Of a stretch of DNA of 64,000 nt, positions 17,987-26,451 are shown piece by piece (position 1 is the first letter of the stretch; every line of letters starts with the position of its first letter). A model generated the notes under the pieces. That model had not been told where the DNA came from. It saw nothing but the letters and a program-made list of their open reading frames with translations, and did no database searches. The translations under genes were made by a program, and so were the position numbers. Origin of the DNA: CAYUVA01 sp964448115 [NCBI: uncultured bacterium] (GTDB taxonomy: Bacteria; CAYUVA01); assembly GCA_964448115.1 (NCBI GenBank), contig CAYUVA010000015.1, positions 1 through 64,000 of the forward strand. The letters are read 5' to 3'.

Positions 17987-18981
17987 TGCACATCCTCCTT
18001 TTCAACTACTTCATCGGTCGGATGAATTAAACCCTTTACTTGGCTAGGGGTCGGTTGCATTATAGTAACTTTAATAAAAGGTGGCTCAAGTGATTTAACA
18101 TTGATATTAGGGGGTATTCCCTCGATATGTGGTTCAAGTTCATATACGCCTGGCTCCAGGTCATCAGTATATAAAATAACCTTAAAATCAAGTGCATTAA
18201 GCCTATCCACTGCACTCTTGGGTCCCTCAATGGTTATGCTTACCGTTGAAGGCTCAGTCTTTATGCCTGGCTCGGTCGATATTACTACAGGTGACAAGAT
18301 CCGTTCAATCCGCATCTCCTCGATACTTACCTCGACTATCACTTGTCTGACTTCGCCTAGATGGACATACTCGTTAGGTGGCTTAAGTGATGCGTTGATT
18401 ATAAAGCTGTTCGCATAACCGCTTATATCGATCGGGTCGGTTGGCAATTTATCCACATCCTTGAGCACGCTTTGGGGACCGAAGATCTTGATCTCCTCAA
18501 TCAGTGGTTTCACATCTCCAAGTATGAATCCCTCAGCTGGTTTGCCCTTGATTATAGGCTTAGTAGGAACGACCTTGGAGACGATCGCCTCAAGGGTAAC
18601 CTCTACGGCACGGGGGAAGATGCTTACGATCTCAACACCCTGGGGCAGCTTTATTTTTTCCTTGGAGATAAACATAGTATAGGTGCCCGGGTCGCTTATT
18701 TTTGTTAGATCTATATAAACATCCTCTATCGTATCTGGGCTTATTGTTGAAAGCTGCACCTGCCTTCCTTTAATATTTATGGTTACATTGTTGGTCGATT
18801 GATATACCAGTTCCAGGTTTTGTGGAATATTTCGTATCTCAAGTGGTACGGTATAAGAGACCTTGACCTCCGGCATGATGAGCAGAGTGGTCCATAGCAA
18901 AAATCCAAGGATCAAGGAGGCGATCTTGAGCGGCAGGTTGCCAAGAATCGCCCGATTAATCTTCCTTAGTGCCCTTCTCAT
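17983..18981 (-). CDS. cdaR: YbbR-domain protein, CdaR-like regulator of the diadenylate cyclase
   Basis: 332 residues. One N-terminal membrane helix (about 18-36; LKIASLILGFLLWTTLL) anchors an extracytoplasmic region made of three YbbR-like beta repeats. Each contains a variant of the 'P..v.i.Gp...l..i' pattern (for example ILGDVKPLIEEIKIFGPQSVL and STVSITIEGPKSAVDRL). In bacteria with CdaA the adjacent YbbR protein binds the cyclase and modulates c-di-AMP output. Its start overlaps cdaA by 26 bases and its stop overlaps pdxJ by four, which supports tight co-expression. The C-terminal tail is acidic and probably flexible. Confidence 0.88.
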   Translation of the reverse strand: MRRALRKINRAILGNLPLKIASLILGFLLWTTLLIMPEVKVSYTVPLEIRNIPQNLELVYQSTNNVTINIKGRQVQLSTISPDTIEDVYIDLTKISDPGTYTMFISKEKIKLPQGVEIVSIFPRAVEVTLEAIVSKVVPTKPIIKGKPAEGFILGDVKPLIEEIKIFGPQSVLKDVDKLPTDPIDISGYANSFIINASLKPPNEYVHLGEVRQVIVEVSIEEMRIERILSPVVISTEPGIKTEPSTVSITIEGPKSAVDRLNALDFKVILYTDDLEPGVYELEPHIEGIPPNINVKSLEPPFIKVTIMQPTPSQVKGLIHPTDEVVEKEDVQ

Positions 18982-19768
18982 ATAACTTCCTGTAAAGCGT
19001 TGGCATCAGTATCTGCAAAAGGAATTTCTTGAGCGTCTCGTAGTTGAATCCCCTGGTTAGCTTACGCTCATAAGCTACCGAGACGATGCCGGTCTCCTCG
19101 GAGACGACTATTACTATTGCATCTGATTCATCGGACAGCCCCAGCGCAGCCCGATGCCTGGTACCCAGCTCGGTATCATCTACCGGGCTTTTGGTTAAGG
19201 GTAAAAAACATGAGGCAGCAGCTATCTGGCTGTTTTGGATGATCACTGCCCCGTCGTGTAGCGGTGAGTCGGGGAAGAAGATGGTCCTTAAAAGCTCGCT
19301 AGTTACTCGCGCCTCGATCGGAATGCCCATCTCAACAAAATGCCTTAGTCCCACAGCTTTTTCTATCACGATCAATGCGCCGGTCTTGCTTGCGCTCAAA
19401 GCCATTGCAGCCTGGACGATCTCCTCTATGATTATCTCACCGGCAGCGGAGCGCTTGCTATAGAATCTCCATAAACCGACCTGTGCTAAAGCCCTTCGCA
19501 GCTCGGGCTGAAAGATAACCACAAGAACCAGAACCCATACCGCCCAAAACTGGCTCAAGATCCACTTGAAGGCATGAAGTTCGTACATATCTGCAAGTTG
19601 AGCCGCGATGAACAAGACGATGATGCCTAAAAGGATCTGGGTAGCAAGCGTTCCCTTGATCATCAAAAATACACGATAAATCAAGTAAGAGACCAGTAGG
19701 ATGTCTATAAGATCCTTCCAATCGAAGGATACAGAGCTGTAGAATTCGAGTAAGTTACCTAGATTCAT
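18956..19768 (-). CDS. cdaA: Diadenylate cyclase (CdaA type)
   Basis: 270 residues, standard for CdaA. Three N-terminal membrane helices (about 20-90) lead into a DAC domain with the two catalytic motifs intact: D172-G-A174 (LHDGAVII) and R204-H-R206 (TRHRAALG). It joins two ATP into cyclic di-AMP on the cytoplasmic face of the membrane. It heads an operon with its YbbR-domain partner and pdxJ. In Firmicutes the third gene is usually glmM, so pdxJ is a different arrangement. A TTGTTA/TATAAT promoter lies about 70 bases upstream. Confidence 0.96.
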   Translation of the reverse strand: MNLGNLLEFYSSVSFDWKDLIDILLVSYLIYRVFLMIKGTLATQILLGIIVLFIAAQLADMYELHAFKWILSQFWAVWVLVLVVIFQPELRRALAQVGLWRFYSKRSAAGEIIIEEIVQAAMALSASKTGALIVIEKAVGLRHFVEMGIPIEARVTSELLRTIFFPDSPLHDGAVIIQNSQIAAASCFLPLTKSPVDDTELGTRHRAALGLSDESDAIVIVVSEETGIVSVAYERKLTRGFNYETLKKFLLQILMPTLYRKLYEKGTKED

Positions 19769-19837
19769 TCTAGAACCTTAATCTACCATCGTTCTTCGGT
19801 GCTTATGCTTGGTAGCCTTTTCTTAATACTCCCTGCT

Positions 19838-19865
19838 ATTATAGTGCAATCAGAATTTTTAACAA
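19838..19865 (-). promoter_or_regulatory. Promoter for the cdaA-cdaR-pdxJ operon
   Basis: On the minus strand TTGTTA (19860-19865) and a perfect TATAAT (19838-19843) are 16 bases apart. Transcription would start near 19830, leaving a leader of about 60 bases before cdaA. Confidence 0.5.
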
Positions 19866-19945
19866 TCACCTTTTTAGGTTCAGGGCTTGATTTTTAGGGA
19901 ACTTATAGCTAAAAATTCATCTGGGTGTTAACACGGGATAATGCT

Positions 19946-20794
19946 ATGCGAAATCTGGACAATATCAAGATCATATTCCTGGGCGCAGGATTCGGGGAGA
20001 GACTGAGCAACGGCATCAGAAGCCTTAGCGGCGAGGAATTCGAGAGGTACCGACCCTATCTGGACACCTCCAAGCTGCTGGTGAAGATAAATGGTGCACC
20101 AGTTATCGATTATAATCTAGATAAATTGGGCAAACTTCCTGACCTAAGGATAGACGAGCAAGTATTTCTTGTAACCAATCACCTTCATTACCCTGAGATT
20201 ATCGCATGGGCACAAAGCAGAGGATTCCCCACTGACAACATCATCGATAATGGAGCTATTCGCTTCGACAAGCGCAAGGGAGCCGTCGGTGATCTCCATG
20301 ATGCAGCAAGGGATCTGGGAATAGAGCAGCATCTTATCGTGATAGCAGGGGACTGTATATACGATATCGATTTTGAGAAGCTATTCGGCTACTTTGATCA
20401 GGCAGCCGATCGCTATAGCGTGATCACTTATTATAAGGAGTCTCCTGAGCGCATGATATATCGCGGTGCAATTACCCTCGATGGTGATAATCGTGTATTA
20501 AGGCTTGAAGAGAAGGTCCCACATCCGACCAGCACGCTTGCTGCCGTGCCCTTGTATTACCTTAACTCAGCGGCAGTCGGCGCCCTAAAGGAGTTTATTC
20601 GCATTAGAAGGACATACAATCTACGGGATTCAATGGGGGATTTCATCGGCTGGCTTGCCTCAAAGGAGCGACAAGACCTTACTATCAAAGCATTTCCTCT
20701 GCCCGGCAAAAGATACGACATAGGTAACCTGGAGGATCTAAAAGCCACCGAAAGAAAATTTATTAACATCTTAAAAAATCTAGCGAAAAATTAG
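19946..20794 (+). CDS. Sugar-phosphate nucleotidyltransferase family protein
   Basis: 282 residues from the ATG at 19946; an in-frame GTG lies seven codons upstream at 19925, and neither has a strong ribosome site. The N-terminal IIFLGAGFGERL is the nucleotide-binding loop of GT-A sugar-1-phosphate nucleotidyltransferases, a variant of the usual G-G-x-G-T-R-L. IVIAGDCIYDID supplies the metal-binding aspartate, and SKLLVKINGAPVIDYNL matches the family's K-P...G.P.I pattern. It probably activates a sugar phosphate with a nucleoside triphosphate for cell-surface glycan synthesis. The base and sugar cannot be read from the sequence, and no partner sugar gene is adjacent. Confidence 0.8.
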   Translation: MRNLDNIKIIFLGAGFGERLSNGIRSLSGEEFERYRPYLDTSKLLVKINGAPVIDYNLDKLGKLPDLRIDEQVFLVTNHLHYPEIIAWAQSRGFPTDNIIDNGAIRFDKRKGAVGDLHDAARDLGIEQHLIVIAGDCIYDIDFEKLFGYFDQAADRYSVITYYKESPERMIYRGAITLDGDNRVLRLEEKVPHPTSTLAAVPLYYLNSAAVGALKEFIRIRRTYNLRDSMGDFIGWLASKERQDLTIKAFPLPGKRYDIGNLEDLKATERKFINILKNLAKN

Positions 20795-20833
20795 TTTGTT
20801 CTTATTACATTTGCTTTAGTTGCTAAAAGGCTA

Positions 20834-20846
20834 ACCATCAGATGGT
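20834..20846. promoter_or_regulatory. Perfect inverted repeat ACCATC-a-GATGGT
   Basis: A 6-base perfect inverted repeat with a single central base sits 40 bases before the truncated HAD gene and runs directly into a TATGAT sequence (20846-20851). It could be an operator, but no good -35 element accompanies it. Confidence 0.25.
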
Positions 20847-20886
20847 ATGATTTTAACACAAGTTAGATCTCAAGGAGAAAACAATA

Positions 20887-21219
20887 ATGTCAGAAAAAAG
20901 AATAGTGGCTATTGCAATCATCGTAATGTTGGCAGGGAGTCTTACTTGCTGTAGCGGTATAAAAGCTGTCAAATCAATTAAGAAAGGCGATGAAGCGCTA
21001 ACCGTGCACCAACAGGATCTAAATCGCAGCGCAGAATATCAATTAAGCGCTGGTAATTGGCTACCCCAAAACCGTGAAGCCATAAATAATATGATTGAAA
21101 AATATGGCAAAGATAATGCCCACTACAATCCCGATAACAAACCATTAGCCGTGTTCGACTTCGATAACACCTGTATCTATAATGATATCGGATATGCTGT
21201 TTTTTACTACCTAATCTAG
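20887..21219 (+). pseudogene. Truncated HAD-family acid phosphatase lipoprotein
   Basis: 110 residues with a strong AAGGAG ribosome site. A lipoprotein signal ends in LTCC near residue 21. The mature part (NWLPQNREAINNMIEKYG, then LAVFDFDNTCIYND) matches the start of secreted HAD phosphatases, including the complete nucleophile motif DFDNT. The frame stops 16 residues after that motif. HAD motifs II-IV and the cap, normally 200 or more residues, are missing, and the nitroreductase begins 15 bases later. I read this as a 3'-deleted remnant. As it stands it cannot be an active phosphatase. Confidence 0.75.
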
Positions 21220-21233
21220 GTGATAGGTTGACT

Positions 21234-21974
21234 ATGAAAAAAAGCATAATGATGAACAAACGGACAATGATCGTTAATATTGCAATATATGCTGTAATCA
21301 TTCTGCTATTTAGCTCATGTCCTGTCGCACAGGAGAGCAAAAAGGAGGAGAAGATGAAGAATAAATATGCGAATATCGAGCTGCCCAGGGAATTTATATC
21401 TGGAGATCTGACCACCCTGGAGGCGATAAGACAAAGGGAATCTGTCCGCGACTACTCTGATAGGCAACTCAGCTTAGCCGAGGTTTCCACTTTGTTATTC
21501 TCCGCCCAGGGCATCACCCATGTGCATCATGGCTTTTCCATGCGAGCTGCCCCTAGCGCCGGAGCGCTCTATCCGCTTGAGATATACCTGGTAGCAAACA
21601 GAATAGAGGGATTAGATAAAGGGATCTATCGCTATATACCCCAAAAACATTCGCTGGAGATGATTAAAGAAGGAAACCTGGTATCTGATGTCTGCAATGC
21701 TGCCTTGAGGCAGGATTCTATAAAAAAAGGAGCCGCCGTGTTCATCTATAGCGCGGTTCCCCAAAGAACCACGGTAAAATATGGCAACCGTGGCATACGC
21801 TATATCTATATCGAAGTCGGACACGCCTCGCAGAATGTCTTTTTGCAGGCGACCTCCATGAATATCGATTCGGTGGTAATCGGCGCCTTTGATGACCAGA
21901 GATTAAACGATATTCTGGGTATTGATGGCAAAAAAGAGACGGCTGTGTATATTCAGGTTCTTGGTAAGCCCTAG
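21234..21974 (+). CDS. SagB/ThcOx-type nitroreductase with lipoprotein signal
   Basis: 246 residues from the ATG at 21234; a TTG at 21228 is also in frame. The N-terminus is a signal ending in LLFSSC, so the protein is probably a lipoprotein. The rest is a single FMN-dependent nitroreductase domain: RQRESVRDYSDRQLS (flavin-binding Arg/Ser), APSAGALYPLEIYLV and VGHASQNVFLQATSM are diagnostic of the SagB/ThcOx group. Relatives oxidise azolines in peptide natural products or reduce small quinone-like molecules. No peptide-maturation gene is nearby, so the role is unknown. Its 3' end overlaps the convergent DUF3795 gene by four bases. Confidence 0.85.
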   Translation: MKKSIMMNKRTMIVNIAIYAVIILLFSSCPVAQESKKEEKMKNKYANIELPREFISGDLTTLEAIRQRESVRDYSDRQLSLAEVSTLLFSAQGITHVHHGFSMRAAPSAGALYPLEIYLVANRIEGLDKGIYRYIPQKHSLEMIKEGNLVSDVCNAALRQDSIKKGAAVFIYSAVPQRTTVKYGNRGIRYIYIEVGHASQNVFLQATSMNIDSVVIGAFDDQRLNDILGIDGKKETAVYIQVLGKP

Positions 21975-22309
21975 AGGCTCTTCAATCGCTCCAGTGCCTT
22001 TTTGTATCCCTGGTGTGTCCTTGACCAATCGACAAGCTTTTCACAGGGGAAATCATCGCATAGATTACACCTTTCCAATCCCTTTTCATCAGCGCAACAT
22101 TTGAGTATCCAGCAATCCGGCGACCAGTGACGGTCGCGATCTCCTCTGCATCCAGCGCAGGCGATCTTTTCAAGAGGTATCTTCTCGCCCCGCTTTTCAT
22201 CAAAATAGTTGGCGATCCGCTTGGCAATACTCTTATCTTCGGTTGCCTTGTAGATATCGCAAACGCTGCAATCGAGGCCACAAACCGCGAACATCAGATC
22301 ATCACCCAT
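21971..22309 (-). CDS. DUF3795 cysteine-rich protein
   Basis: 112 residues. CGLDCSVCDIY near the N-terminus, CAGCRGDR, then CWILKCCADEKGLERCNLCDDFPC form the Cys-rich pattern of DUF3795, presumed to bind zinc or an iron-sulfur cluster. The family is common in anaerobes and its function is unknown. An internal ATG (MFAVCG, 22294) is an alternative start. It is a single gene, convergent with the nitroreductase. Confidence 0.8.
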   Translation of the reverse strand: MGDDLMFAVCGLDCSVCDIYKATEDKSIAKRIANYFDEKRGEKIPLEKIACAGCRGDRDRHWSPDCWILKCCADEKGLERCNLCDDFPCEKLVDWSRTHQGYKKALERLKSL

Positions 22310-22397
22310 TTATGCCTCCTTTTATCCCTAATATCTCTTAACACCACTAGGATAATATATCCAAGAACGATTCACTACTCCAAATTGCTCAAATCAA

Positions 22398-22425
22398 TTC
22401 AAATGAAGAGCAGATGGTGTATAAT
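22398..22425 (+). promoter_or_regulatory. Candidate promoter for lysC-comF
   Basis: A perfect TATAAT (22420-22425) is preceded 16 bases upstream by TTCAAA (22398-22403), a weak -35. Transcription would start near 22432, about 30 bases before lysC. No lysine riboswitch can fit in so short a leader. Confidence 0.4.
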
Positions 22426-22462
22426 CTCATTGTAACCTGGAGATCGATGAAGCAAAACACTT

Positions 22463-23683
22463 ATGGCTCTGATAGTACAAAAGTTCGGTGGCACCTCTGT
22501 TGGCGATGTCAATAAGATCAAGGCGGTAGCAGCCCACATAGCCGAGACCATCTCAAGAGGGAACCAGGTGGTGGCGGTAACTTCTGCAATGGCAGGAACC
22601 ACCGACCGCCTGCTAGATCTTGCCAGAGAGGTATGTGAAAACCCGAACCTCAAGGAACAGGATGTCCTTTTAGCAACCGGCGAGCAAGTTACGGCTGCCC
22701 TGTTAGCAATCGCGTTGATTGATAAGGGAATAAATGCAGCCTCCTTTGTAAGTTTCCAGATCGGACTGATCACCAATGATGAATACTTCAATGCCAAGAT
22801 CGAGGGAGCAGATCCAACCTTTTTAATGCGGGCAATCGAGCGTGGAATAACCCCGGTAGTTGCCGGCTACCAGGGGATAACTAAAGAACATAATATATCT
22901 ACCTTGGGCAGAGGTGGAACCGATACCACCGCAGTTGCAATCGCTCACATACTCAAGGCTGAGATATGCGAGATCTACACAGATGTAGCTGGTGTATATA
23001 CCGCTGATCCGAGATTGGTCGATGATGCCAAGAATATCAAGACCCTCGATTATGAGCAGATGATGGAGCTTGCTTCATCTGGCTCAAAGGTTCTAGCTGC
23101 CAGGGCGGTGCATTATGCTCGCAGATTCAATGTCCCGGTAATAGTCAAGCCTATCCACCTGGTTGGCGAGGGCACGCTCATGACAGAAAGCCAATCAGGC
23201 TCCAGGCGTTCCATTACTGGCATAACAAGCACCGATAAAATAGTTAATCTAACCATGGTGGGAATCCCCCGTAACGAAGAGGTCATGGGAACATTACTCG
23301 CTGAGATGTCAAGGAAAAATATCCGCATCGAGTTGGTTGGAAAAACGATCGTTGACGGGCTAGACTCTTGCAGTTTCATTTGCAGCTTCTCCAACCTTTA
23401 TCAGGCATACCTGATTGCCAAGGAAGTCGGTGAATCGCTAGGAGTACAAGAGATAATATATGATGACAAGACTGCCAAGGTTTCCATAGTCGGCTGTGGA
23501 TTGCTTCATATACCAGGTTTGATCTCCATCATAAACACTATCCTCAACCAAGAGGGGATTCACTTCTCGCAGATAAGCCTTTCTGAAAGCAATATTTCTT
23601 TTATAATACCCAAGCAACACCTCAAGCTTGCTCTAGACAAGCTGCACAAAGAGTTTTTCATCGACAAGGATTACTCCACTTGA
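22463..23683 (+). CDS. lysC: Aspartate kinase
   Basis: 406 residues, the usual size of a monofunctional aspartokinase. It phosphorylates aspartate in the first step toward lysine, threonine and methionine. KFGGTSVGD at the N-terminus is the kinase signature, followed by VTSAMAGTTDRL, LGRGGTDTTAVA and YTDVAGVYTADPR. Two C-terminal ACT domains (about 265-405), for example IELVGKTIVDG, indicate feedback control by an amino acid, probably lysine or threonine. comF begins within its stop codon. Confidence 0.96.
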   Translation: MALIVQKFGGTSVGDVNKIKAVAAHIAETISRGNQVVAVTSAMAGTTDRLLDLAREVCENPNLKEQDVLLATGEQVTAALLAIALIDKGINAASFVSFQIGLITNDEYFNAKIEGADPTFLMRAIERGITPVVAGYQGITKEHNISTLGRGGTDTTAVAIAHILKAEICEIYTDVAGVYTADPRLVDDAKNIKTLDYEQMMELASSGSKVLAARAVHYARRFNVPVIVKPIHLVGEGTLMTESQSGSRRSITGITSTDKIVNLTMVGIPRNEEVMGTLLAEMSRKNIRIELVGKTIVDGLDSCSFICSFSNLYQAYLIAKEVGESLGVQEIIYDDKTAKVSIVGCGLLHIPGLISIINTILNQEGIHFSQISLSESNISFIIPKQHLKLALDKLHKEFFIDKDYST

Positions 23684-24456
23684 TGTTTGAATATTCTATG
23701 TTTGGCAAGCATTCGCAAATGATAGACACTCTATTTAGGATGATATACCCTCCACGTTGTTTTATGTGTGGAGCTTCAAGTGATCTGACCGCGGAAGGGT
23801 ATCTATGCATCAATTGCGAAAAGAGGCTATCATGGCTAAAAAAGCCTACATGCACTCATTGCGGCATCCCATTGCTTGAAGAGGATTACCATGCAGGCGA
23901 TGAGTATATCTGTGATAGATGCTCCAGAATCCCTATCCACTCATTTAAGCGACTAGCTTCATTATTTTACTATGACTATCATGGACCAGCGGCGGAAATG
24001 ATAAAACAGCTAAAACATAATAAGAAATTGTATCTGCTGCTTCCGCTTAGATATTATATTCATCTTGCTTTATCCGAGACCGGCTTGCTAGAAGGAGTTG
24101 ATTACCTTGTTCCGGTGCCAATCCATACTTTTCGATTCATGAAACGAGGCTTCAATCAGGCATCTGAGCTTTGCAAAATCATCTCAAAAAAATTCCGTAT
24201 CCCAATAGACAGAAGCCTCATACGAAAGCGCCATACATCAACCCAAACCGGCGGTTTCTATGAAAGGATGCGCAACATCGCCGGCGCATTTACCCTGAAA
24301 AAGGGGCATAACCTTATGGGAACAAGAGTATTGCTGGTCGATGATGTCTATACCAGCGGGGCTACCATGAGAGAATGCGCTAAAGTCCTCAAAGCTGGAG
24401 GAGTCAATCAGGTGCATGGATTCACCATCTGTAGAGTGGTTGGTAATGTAAGCTAG
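23683..24456 (+). CDS. comF: ComF family phosphoribosyltransferase-like protein
   Basis: 257 residues starting at an ATG that overlaps the lysC stop (TGATG). An N-terminal four-cysteine zinc motif (CFMCGAS...CINC) and a second cluster (CTHCG...CDRC) are typical of ComF. The C-terminal type I phosphoribosyltransferase fold has VPVPIHTFRFMKRGFNQA and the PRPP loop LLVDDVYTSGAT. Homologues are needed for DNA uptake in competent bacteria. A type IV prepilin and Tad-type genes follow within a few kilobases, though no ComEC is present. Confidence 0.9.
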   Translation: MFEYSMFGKHSQMIDTLFRMIYPPRCFMCGASSDLTAEGYLCINCEKRLSWLKKPTCTHCGIPLLEEDYHAGDEYICDRCSRIPIHSFKRLASLFYYDYHGPAAEMIKQLKHNKKLYLLLPLRYYIHLALSETGLLEGVDYLVPVPIHTFRFMKRGFNQASELCKIISKKFRIPIDRSLIRKRHTSTQTGGFYERMRNIAGAFTLKKGHNLMGTRVLLVDDVYTSGATMRECAKVLKAGGVNQVHGFTICRVVGNVS

Positions 24457-24625
24457 GCTGATAGATTTGTTGGCATAAATATTGCGATACTAAGTATGTT
24501 GGATTTTCCAAGAATGATGATGATAACGAATACAAGAGATCGCAAATGAGTAATAAGGACAGGCTTTGTAAAAGCGAGCAGATCTTAGTGACATTTTTCG
24601 GCAACTTGAATCGTACTAGTGAGTT

Positions 24626-25132
24626 ATGAACCAAGAAATTATTTCTATCAATACAAGAAGACCAGGATGTAAAGAAGGCTTTACCTTGATAGAACTACTT
24701 ATTGTAGTAGCAATAATTGGCATCATTGCAGCAATAGCCATCCCTTCCTTGCTTCGCTCCAGGATGAGCGCAAATGAGGCATCCACAATCGGAGCCTGCA
24801 AGACTATTCTCGCTGCCCAGATAGACTATAACAACAACACAAATCCACATACTTATGCTGACAGACTTGAGGATCTTGTAAGTGGCGAGGGAGCCGGTGA
24901 AGTAGCTTTTATGGACCCGAATATTGCCAAGGGATTGAAGGCTGGCTATACATTTACCTTAGTAAAGGGCAGCGTAATAGGAGAAAGCTCGTGGTCCTTC
25001 TCCGCAGCCGCCTGGCCGGTAGCTTACAAAAGCTCTGGAGTTCGCAGCTTCTATATCGATGAGACCGGCGTGATCCGAGGAAGCGATATAGGAGGAGCGA
25101 TCCCTTTAGTTGACCTCCCTGCAATAGATTAA
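24626..25132 (+). CDS. Type IV prepilin-like protein
   Basis: 168 residues. A short leader with a Cys and basic residues ends at G18, followed by FTLIELLIVVAIIGIIAAIA. This is the prepilin peptidase site, with the conserved Glu at +5 and the hydrophobic assembly helix. The region after it (LLRSRMSANEASTIGACKTI) matches GspG/PilA-like pseudopilins. The C-terminal half contains Gly/Ser-rich beta structure. TadB, TadC and FHA genes downstream suggest it belongs to that secretion or pilus machine. No clear ribosome site precedes the ATG. Confidence 0.88.
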   Translation: MNQEIISINTRRPGCKEGFTLIELLIVVAIIGIIAAIAIPSLLRSRMSANEASTIGACKTILAAQIDYNNNTNPHTYADRLEDLVSGEGAGEVAFMDPNIAKGLKAGYTFTLVKGSVIGESSWSFSAAAWPVAYKSSGVRSFYIDETGVIRGSDIGGAIPLVDLPAID

Positions 25133-25167
25133 TTCAAGCCGGATAAGATAATCCTGATCTGACTCAG

Positions 25168-25434
25168 ATGCCTCTGGCAATAGGACTCCCGATAGCGATG
25201 TCGATCTGCTTGCAGGTGAAGAGGCTTCAGGGAACCGGCACGAAGATTATGACACCTTGCGGAAAGAATGGCAGCCAAACGGGCTGGATGATGACCTTCA
25301 CTTATGAAGGAACCGATGACAAAGGGAATGTGGTAACCTGCAGTTGCGATGTGATCCTGCAAAGCAGCGGTTATGACAGCCTGGATGATGATTCTAACTT
25401 GGAGCCGAATAGGTTTATGGTTGCACCCTATTAG
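25168..25434 (+). pseudogene. Doubtful 88-codon open frame, possibly a decayed pilin-like gene
   Basis: The 429 bases between the prepilin and tadB hold no convincing intact gene. One frame is open from 25168 to 25434. An overlapping frame (25158-25319) also reads as plausible coding sequence and stops midway, just before the first frame turns into good-looking sequence (FTYEGTDDKGNVV, CDVILQSSGYDS). Together they look like one reading frame broken by a shift near 25300. Neither has a ribosome site. Position suggests a second pilin or minor subunit, but I do not recognise it. Confidence 0.3.
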
Positions 25435-25474
25435 AGAAACAAGTAACTATCTTTGAAATTATTACACTTCGAGG

Positions 25475-25503
25475 TTGACATGAATTGTGAAATTTTATAC
25501 ATT
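25475..25503 (+). promoter_or_regulatory. Promoter for the tadB-tadC genes
   Basis: A perfect TTGACA (25475-25480) and TACATT (25498-25503) are 17 bases apart. Transcription would begin near 25510, about 50 bases before tadB. Confidence 0.5.
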
Positions 25504-25561
25504 CTACATTTAGTTTGGTTTAATTTGGATGAATCATGCTGAACATATCGGAGAATAAAAG

Positions 25562-26431
25562 ATGAATGTCGATCTGGCGATATTGAGGGATGTAACCTAC
25601 CTGTTTGCGCTGCTAGCCGGTATCCTATTCGCAATAGCTGGCTTCACAGCCTTCAGGAAAGGTTTTAAGAGGTATGAGGAGAAGTATCTAAGCAAGACCG
25701 CACAAGATCTCGATGAGATGTTCTTGCCTGTCTCACCGGAACAATTTCTGTATATCAATGTGCTTATCACCTTCTTATTGGGGCTTGCTGGGTTGGTTTT
25801 AAGTGCTGGGGACTTCGTGGTTGCTTTTTTATGCGCTATCGTAGGCTTCCTTATCCCGCGTTTCTGGCTGAATTATAAAAAGAAGAAGCGCCTTAAGATG
25901 TTCGAGGAGCAAATGGTCGATGCGCTGACCACGATGGCAAACTCACTTAAGGCGGGTTTTTCACTGGTACAGACATTCGAGATGGTGGCAAAGGAGATGA
26001 ATCCGCCGATCTCCGAGGAATTCGGCTTGATGCTCAGGGAGAACAAGCTCGGCGTGCACCTGGACAAGGCGCTTTTGAACATGACAAAAAGGGTACGAAG
26101 CAATAACCTAGACCTGGTGGTAACCTCGACAATCATTGCCCGAACCGCTGGTGGTAACCTGGCAGAGATCTTTACCACCATCGCTTCAACTATCAGAGAG
26201 ATCTCTCGGTTAGAGGGGAAGATCGATGCCCTGACCGCGCAAGGCAAGTGGCAGGGGGCGGTACTGGGTATTATCCCCATATTGCTCGCCGTTGCAATAT
26301 ACTTCATAGATCCGTCTTACATCACCATATTGGTAGAGGATGTGATCGGGTGGATAATGATAGGGCTTATTATTATCTTCGAGGCGTTGGGCTTCTTTTT
26401 CATAAGGAAGATTGCAACTATAGACATCTGA
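25562..26431 (+). CDS. tadB: TadB-like type II secretion F-domain protein
   Basis: 289 residues with a GspF/TadB layout: an N-terminal membrane helix (about 12-30), two helices near 60-105, a cytoplasmic F domain (about 115-225; MVDALTTMANSLKAGFSLVQ, ISEEFG, GGNLAEIF) and two C-terminal helices. TadB and TadC form the inner-membrane platform on which an ATPase assembles Flp-type pili. tadC begins 20 bases later. A CGGAG ribosome site precedes the ATG. The ATPase TadA and the Flp pilin are not in this window. Confidence 0.92.
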   Translation: MNVDLAILRDVTYLFALLAGILFAIAGFTAFRKGFKRYEEKYLSKTAQDLDEMFLPVSPEQFLYINVLITFLLGLAGLVLSAGDFVVAFLCAIVGFLIPRFWLNYKKKKRLKMFEEQMVDALTTMANSLKAGFSLVQTFEMVAKEMNPPISEEFGLMLRENKLGVHLDKALLNMTKRVRSNNLDLVVTSTIIARTAGGNLAEIFTTIASTIREISRLEGKIDALTAQGKWQGAVLGIIPILLAVAIYFIDPSYITILVEDVIGWIMIGLIIIFEALGFFFIRKIATIDI

Positions 26432-26451
26432 TTCATCAAGGGGAATAACTG

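Noticed and set aside
22310-22462. Lysine riboswitch before lysC
   Set aside because: The predicted transcript leader is about 30 bases, far shorter than a lysine riboswitch, and no conserved helices are visible.
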